Below, piece by piece: positions 7,853 through 11,711 of a stretch of 11,711 nt of DNA. The position numbers and the translations under genes are program-made. The stretch's first letter is position 1. Each line of letters begins with the position of its first letter. The DNA is from Euperipatoides rowelli (taxonomy: Eukaryota > Onychophora > Udeonychophora > Euonychophora > Peripatopsidae): NCBI GenBank assembly GCA_003024985.2, contig PXIH01S0016443.1, one strand, 5' to 3'. Under the pieces are notes generated by a model. That model ran no database searches and had not been told where the DNA came from. It worked only from the letters and a program-made list of their open reading frames with translations.

Positions 7853-8430
7853 AATGTATTATGATTAATAAACAAATGGTGCCAGAATCAGCCTGTCCTT
7901 TAGCTGTTTTGTTTTTAATATTTTAAATTATTTTTTGGCATAATATTATTATTGCTTTGTGAGTGTTAATCTAATCTGATTGCCTTACTTTATTAGCTCA
8001 CTAGTAGTTTATAGTTATATTCTTGATCTTGCTGGATTGATTTATTGTGATCGATAGATTTTGTCTCGGAGATATGCTCATAAATGTTATTTTAATTTTA
8101 TATTGTTGTGTTCCATCACTTATTAAACACAATGTATTTTGACTTCAATTAAATTTTATTTTCATATGAGCTATATGTAATAAATATTTTCATTGAAAAA
8201 AAAAATATCGCTTTGAATAGACCCTAATAATTCCACACTTTTTCCTTCTTTAAATAATATGTTACATTTCATTGAGCCTTTATTTTCAGATCCATCTTAG
8301 GTCACGAGGGAATTCATTTTTTCCAGCAGTATCTTTATAAAACAAACTATCGGTAAATTGTGTGGTGATTGCACTCTTCTTCATAATTGAGTAATGTTTC
8401 AATCAGTCCTTGATATGCATACAGAGTTTT
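7853..8430. other. AT-rich non-coding stretch
   Basis: There is no recognisable gene or repeat. A somewhat GC-richer patch lies at 8280-8390 (GATCCATCTTAGGTCACGAG) just before the foldback element. It is the left flank of the insertion site. Confidence 0.5.
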
Positions 8431-8434
8431 TTAA
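8431..8434. repeat. TTAA target-site copy, left
   Basis: TTAA immediately precedes AGGGTATATGCAACC and is matched by TTAA at 10108-10111 on the other side. Because TTAA is palindromic, it cannot be told apart from two terminal bases of the inverted repeat, but four-base TTAA targets are known for the Kolobok and piggyBac superfamilies. Confidence 0.6.
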
Positions 8435-8904
8435 AGGGTATATGCAACCAAAAAACAACTTTAGTTAATGTGAAAAAATGTACTTTAAATATTTATAAAA
8501 TTTCATTAAAAATGATAACAGTAAAAAAAATAATTAATTACAACTTTTTTAATATTGGAATTTCGACTTCCGCCAAAAAAAAATAGCTAAAACGGGTGTT
8601 GATTGTTTTAATTAAATATCATGTGGAGTGACGTAGAAAGAGGTACCTTTTTAAAGTTGTACTGCCTTACAGGCCATAGCTATCATTCATTTTCATTTAC
8701 GTTTTTTTTTTCAAAAATAAATAAATAAAACATTTGTGTTTTTAATAATTTTGTTTACATTTTCTTAACAAAATAAATTAATTATAGGGACGAAGAATGG
8801 ACAGTTTGCAGCAATCGCTATTATTTTTAGTAAAAAGTCTTTGTTGGAATCTCTCATTATTTTCAATGTATCGGCGACCATGAAGAGAGTGCCGGAAAAA
8901 AAAA
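8435..8904 (+). repeat. Left long terminal inverted repeat
   Basis: By eye, the outer 90 bases match the reverse complement of the right end at roughly nine in ten positions. Similarity then continues, with small gaps, to the inner boundary GTGCCGG followed by an A-run (8889-8904). Landmarks shared with the right arm include GTGACGTAGAA (about 8629), ATAGCTATCATTCATTTTC (about 8677), TAAATAAATAAAACA and GAGAGTGCCGG. Confidence 0.8.
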
Positions 8905-9034
8905 GACATGTGAGATCTAAATATTTTAGTAGACAGCATCAACTTAATTACAATTATTTCAGCTTTTAATTTGATTATTTCTAGTTAGTTTGTTATCAGC
9001 ATTTGAAATAGCCTTTCTTGAGTAGGCTACATGA

Positions 9035-9175
9035 ACTTTTTTAAGTTGTATTTCGTTACTGCTTTACTTTGCAATAGCTATCATCCATTTTCGTCGACAT
9101 TTTTTCACAAATAAATAAATAAAACTTTTGTGTTTTTAATAATTTTTCCTACATTTTCTTAATTATGGGGAGAAG
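9035..9175 (+). repeat. Internal direct copy of left-arm segment
   Basis: This segment repeats 8646-8796 in the same orientation. Shared blocks are TT(A)AAGTTGTA, ATAGCTATCATYCATTTTC, AAATAAATAAATAAAAC, TTGTGTTTTTAATAATTTT and ACATTTTCTTA. About 14 bases present in the left arm after TTTTCTTA are missing here. The copy lies inside the element, so part of the arm was duplicated or a second element inserted into the first. Confidence 0.75.
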
Positions 9176-9204
9176 ATTTATGGTCTGAGGCTATAATTTT
9201 GAAA

Positions 9205-9252
9205 CCCAAGCCGAAACTTTGAAAATAACGAGATTGCAACAAAGACTTTTTA
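9205..9252 (+). repeat. Partial copy of the T-tract unit
   Basis: CCGAAACTTTGAAAATAACG followed by AGATTGCAACAAAGACTTTTTA matches the first part of the right-arm unit starting at 9661, in the same orientation. It lacks the T-tract head and is cut off by a short (TAGA)n tract at 9251-9267. Confidence 0.65.
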
Positions 9253-9267
9253 GATAGATAGATAGAT
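9251..9267. repeat. Short (TAGA)n microsatellite
   Basis: Four and a quarter TAGA units. It marks a junction inside the foldback element between a truncated unit and an unrelated stretch. Confidence 0.7.
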
Positions 9268-9312
9268 CCGAGATAGGCCAGACCTTCACTCAACTTCAGT
9301 CAAGTGGTCCTA

Positions 9313-9752
9313 TTACTAAAGTAATTAATAGCAAAAGCTACAAACCGTCTATTCTTTTTTTTTTTTGCCTGTACACTCTTCCTGGCTGCTGATACAATTA
9401 AAATATTGAGGGATTTCAACAAAGAGTTTTACTAAAAATATTTGCGATTGCTGCAAACTGTCCAATCTTTTTTTTTTTTTTTTGCCTGCACACTACTGGC
9501 TACCAATACATTGAAAATAACTAGGGATTCCAACAAAGAGTTTTTACTAAAAATATTAGCAATTGCTGCAAATTGTAGGAAATTGAATATTATTCATAGG
9601 ACGATCCCACGATCACCTATAACTACAGTAACTATAACTCTGATTTTTTTTTTTTTTTTTGCCGGCACTCTCTTCCTGGTCGCCGATACTTTGAAAATAA
9701 CGAGAGATTCCAACAAAGACTTTTTACTAAAAATAAACTGTCTGCTCTTCTC
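9313..9752 (+). repeat. Series of T-tract-headed repeat units
   Basis: Each full unit starts with a T-run, then GCC(T/G)G(C/T)ACWC, CTGGCNNC-GATAC-like, a TTGAAAATAAC-like block, GATT(C)CAACAAAGA, TTTTTACTAAAAATA, and GC(G/A)ATTGCTGCAAA. The tail of one unit lies at 9313-9354. Full units have T-runs at 9355-9366, 9468-9483 and 9644-9660. The first two are spaced 117 bases and the last pair 177, because 9577-9643 is an unrelated 67-base insert. An inverted copy is the inner end of the left arm (8806-8904). The units differ at many positions, so the amplification is not very recent. Confidence 0.8.
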
Positions 9753-10107
9753 CCTTATAATTAATTTATTTTGTTAAGAAAGTGTAAACAAAATGATTAA
9801 AAACACAAATGTTTTATTTATTTATTTCTGGAAAAAAAAATATATATAAATGAAAATGAATGATAGCTATGTCCAGTAAGGTAGTATGACTTTAAAAAGT
9901 CCTCTTCTACGTCACACCATGTGACATTAAGTTATAACAATCAACATCCATTTTAGCTATTTATTTTTTTGAGGAAGTTTAAATTTCACAATATTAAAAT
10001 AGTCATAATTAATTTTTTTTTTATTATCATTTTTAATGAAATTATATAATTATTTAAAGTACATTCTTTCATATTAACTAAAGTTTTTTTTTGGTTGCAT
10101 ATACCCT
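9644..10107 (-). repeat. Right long terminal inverted repeat
   Basis: This is the reverse complement of 8435-8904. It begins on the inside with a 17-base T-run and GCCGGCACTCTCTTCC (from 9661) and ends at GGTTGCATATACCCT. The inner 110 bases double as the last unit of the interior tandem series. Confidence 0.8.
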
Positions 10108-10111
10108 TTAA
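10108..10111. repeat. TTAA target-site copy, right
   Basis: This follows GGTTGCATATACCCT and matches the TTAA at 8431-8434. Confidence 0.6.
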
Positions 10112-10989
10112 TCTGGGATTAATGTATCATTCAAACTAATAGTAATTTTATCAAATAAAACATGAATAAATAAATTTACACATCCAATATATATTTTCAT
10201 TAGCAGCCATATGCAAGTCTTTGAGCTCTGTCATGTCTATTTTACGATCCTCTATTGCTCCAGATGCTCTTTCTTAATTCTTTCCATACCATTTTTGTGC
10301 TATTTTTTTTTTAGAACATGCATGTTTGAATGTTTAATAAAGCTATGACAATATTATTCCAAACACATTATTTTTATCTTCCCCTGCTTTTCAAATACTG
10401 TACACCAGTAACATTGAATCGTTACATATCAGTGATTCCAAGCCTGCTATTACATCCTCATATAATTTTTTTCATAACCCAAACATTATAATTACTCCCT
10501 GTTAATTGTTCCAATTGTGCTAATTGAACATAATTTATTATAATCCACCATTTTTTACTCCAGGTTGTTAGTCCTTTCACATTATCAACTACACTCTGAT
10601 ACCAGATTGTAGTAATAATGAATTAAACTATCAATGACTTTCGTATTAAAGAAACAATTATGACAATAGTATATATTCACTCACATTTTATTAATTACTT
10701 AATGGATATTAACATTATACAAAATCAAATAATAAACAAGCTTACAAAAAATTCACCACCTTGTTACTATAATAACCACAAACAGAGGCTGCACATAAGG
10801 AATATCTCTGAGTCTTTTCCCATATTTCTCATGTATGTTGTCACTTAGGTATTATAATATTTAAGTTGGACTTTCTGATTAGGATTGTGAAATGAATTAA
10901 TGAAATATATTTGTAACAAATTAAATCTGTTAATTTTTTTTACTAAATGGCATTCCATAAGAAAATTTGTCAAAAGAAATCACTCTCCT
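10112..10989. other. AT-rich non-coding stretch
   Basis: No gene is recognised. The 62-residue frame at 10660-10848 has no domain and is composition-driven. A loose inverted pair GTTCCAATTG/TAATTGAAC sits at about 10509-10529. Otherwise this is ordinary AT-rich sequence. Confidence 0.55.
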
Positions 10990-11060
10990 CAGCTGAGATT
11001 GAACCAGCACCCCTCTTTATGTTTGGGCTGGATGACTTAATAAAAAGGTGTGGAAAAAAA
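10986..11060 (-). repeat. Possible tRNA/SINE-like remnant
   Basis: On the minus strand, GGTTCAATCTC (complement of 10995-11005) resembles the RNA polymerase III B box of tRNA genes (GGTTCRANNCC). It follows GGGGTGCT and precedes AGCTGAGGAG. No good A box is visible upstream on that strand, and a cloverleaf cannot be folded convincingly. It might be a decayed tRNA-derived SINE or coincidence. Confidence 0.2.
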
Positions 11061-11295
11061 ATAGACATCTGCTTAGCCTATTACTTCAAAATTAAATTTC
11101 AAGTTTCAAATTGAAAATTTATCAGAGTTAATGAAAATTTAACAGTAGCTCAATAATCAAGAAGACTCTACCAAACAATTCCTTTAACAGCTGAAAAAAA
11201 AGTTTTTTTAATATATTTTGTTTACTACATTGAATGTTATCTAAAGAAGAAATTAAGTAGATTTAAGTTATTTCTAGCTATTTCAAGTGACTTAA
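11061..11295. other. AT-rich non-coding stretch
   Basis: A/T-rich with a CTGAAAAAAAAGTTTTTTT run near 11192-11210. No gene is seen. The minus-strand frame at 11237-11443 runs into the next block and has no recognisable domain. Confidence 0.5.
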
Positions 11296-11464
11296 GGGTC
11301 CCATACACGTAATGATTTGTCTGTATACCTGGGCTGTGGATAAATCCTTGACAGGCCACATCTGAAGAAAACGTTCTCCACACACAATGATCTATCCACA
11401 GACATGACTGTATAAACCCGGATGAATCTACACACATGACCACTATATTTGACGATCCATACTT
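11296..11464. mobile_element. MITE-like block of short modules
   Basis: The block begins GGGTCCCATACACG, the kind of end seen on some hAT-like non-autonomous elements, and is richer in G and C than its flanks. Inside are related short modules: CTGTATACCTGGGCTGTGGAT, then TCTATCCACAGACATGAC (inverted relative to the first), then CTGTATAAACCCGGATGAAT. A matching right terminus is not found (the nearest is GATCCATAC at 11454-11462), so it may be truncated. Confidence 0.3.
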
Positions 11465-11598
11465 TTAAATGGCGCCTGTTCTTTCAAACTCCAGTAAAGT
11501 AGCCATAGTCAAAAACACAATAAAATATCCACAGGAAGAAAATAAAAATGTCCATGCTGGTTCCTCACATCCAGCGATGGCTCCAGGCTCTGGTCCCG
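11465..11598. other. Mixed non-coding stretch
   Basis: It includes TTTAAATGGCGCC near 11464 and a GC-richer end (CATCCAGCGATGGCTCCAGG, about 11569-11588) running up to the terminal hairpin. No convincing open frame or splice signals are seen. Confidence 0.4.
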
Positions 11599-11709
11599 GA
11601 TGGTTGTAGACAAGGATTTTTTTTTTTTAATTTTTCTTAGCCATTATTTGTCTCAAATAATAGCTAATAACAAGTTGTTTAAAAAAAAAAATCCTCGTCT
11701 ACAACCATC
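11599..11709. mobile_element. Near-perfect 111-base hairpin element
   Basis: The arms at 11599-11627 and 11681-11709 are reverse complements over 29 bases with one difference. The outer part is GATGGTTGTAGACAAGGAT plus a T-run. An inner stem, 11637-11649 with 11655-11667 (13 bases, one mismatch), closes on a GTCTC loop. The segments between the stems pair poorly. Complementarity stops at the base before 11599 and at 11710, so the element appears complete, although the window ends two bases later and no target duplication can be read. This is the shape of a very short MITE. Confidence 0.75.
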
Positions 11710-11711
11710 TA

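Larger units (their letters stand above)
8435..10107. mobile_element. TTAA foldback DNA transposon, Kolobok-like
   Basis: This is a 1.67-kb element whose two ends are reverse complements over about 465 bases. It is flanked by TTAA and ends in AGGGTATATGCAACC / GGTTGCATATACCCT. Read with its target, the end is TTAAAGGGT, close to the TTAAAGG-type ends described for T2-MITEs and related Kolobok elements. piggyBac ends usually begin CCC, which fits less well. No transposase fragment is seen. The only longer frame, 9442-9777, is two tandem units translated in register with phenylalanine runs from T-tracts. The interior (8905-9643) is largely rebuilt from pieces of the arms. It is probably non-autonomous and mobilised in trans. 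Confidence 0.8.

Noticed and set aside
7527-7868. A 113-residue Ser/Pro/His-rich open frame
   Set aside because: It is a translation of the pyrimidine microsatellite. Such tracts lack stops in some frames by composition.
9442-9777. A 111-residue plus-strand open frame with repeated TLKITRDSNK-like segments
   Set aside because: It is two tandem units of the foldback element read in the same frame. The phenylalanine runs come from T-tracts, and the frame opens at TTG.
11237-11443. A 68-residue minus-strand frame rich in Cys, Trp and His
   Set aside because: It runs across the MITE-like block, which explains the unusual residues. There is no spacing pattern of a known Cys/His domain.

Overview
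The window looks like non-coding nuclear DNA of a eukaryote, most likely an arthropod. It is strongly AT-rich, with many A/T homopolymer runs, TA and pyrimidine microsatellites, several foldback (MITE-like) elements, and no long open reading frame on either strand. A hemipteran insect is a guess from the overall texture and the recurrent TAGGCTA/TAGGCCTA words. Nothing in the window proves it. There is no sign of bacterial gene organisation. Several of the longest open frames begin only at TTG codons, and two are translations of simple or tandem repeats. I recognise no protein-coding gene.

Region by region. Positions 1-60 hold a GC-richer scrap, probably a transposon end. Positions 431-583 hold a GC-rich block that is both a 50-codon open frame and a nest of inverted and direct repeats. 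Positions 1692-1955 form a foldback with 35-base arms. Positions 2366-2485 are a GC-richer patch with a 39-residue frame, a CRE-like palindrome and a GTGAGT donor-like site. Positions 2767-2817 form a 51-base candidate internal exon flanked by AG and GT. Positions 3340-3440 and 3860-4000 are small islands with CRE, E-box and DRE-like motifs, and 3755-3840 between them is a palindrome and hairpin cluster. Positions 4020-5940 are featureless TA-rich DNA with few homopolymers and one perfect 18-base palindrome. Positions 6306-6917 contain an old direct duplication with a spacing of about 432 bases. Positions 7545-7852 are a compound pyrimidine-strand microsatellite with an embedded 23-base minisatellite.

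The clearest object is a foldback transposon at 8435-10107, about 1.67 kb. It has inverted repeats of about 465 bases, TTAA target-site copies, ends beginning AGGGTATATGCAACC, and an unusual interior made of extra copies of pieces of its own arms. These include a run of T-tract-headed units at about 117-base spacing. The TTAA target and the AAAGGG-type end point to a non-autonomous Kolobok-like or possibly piggyBac-like element. No transposase is present.

The right part (10108-11711) is AT-rich. It holds a degenerate tRNA/SINE-like scrap near 11000, a MITE-like block at 11296-11464, and a nearly perfect 111-base hairpin at 11599-11709 that reaches almost to the window end. Overall the window is best read as intergenic or long-intron DNA made of repeats of different ages. 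The two exon-like patches are the only hints that a gene may run through it.
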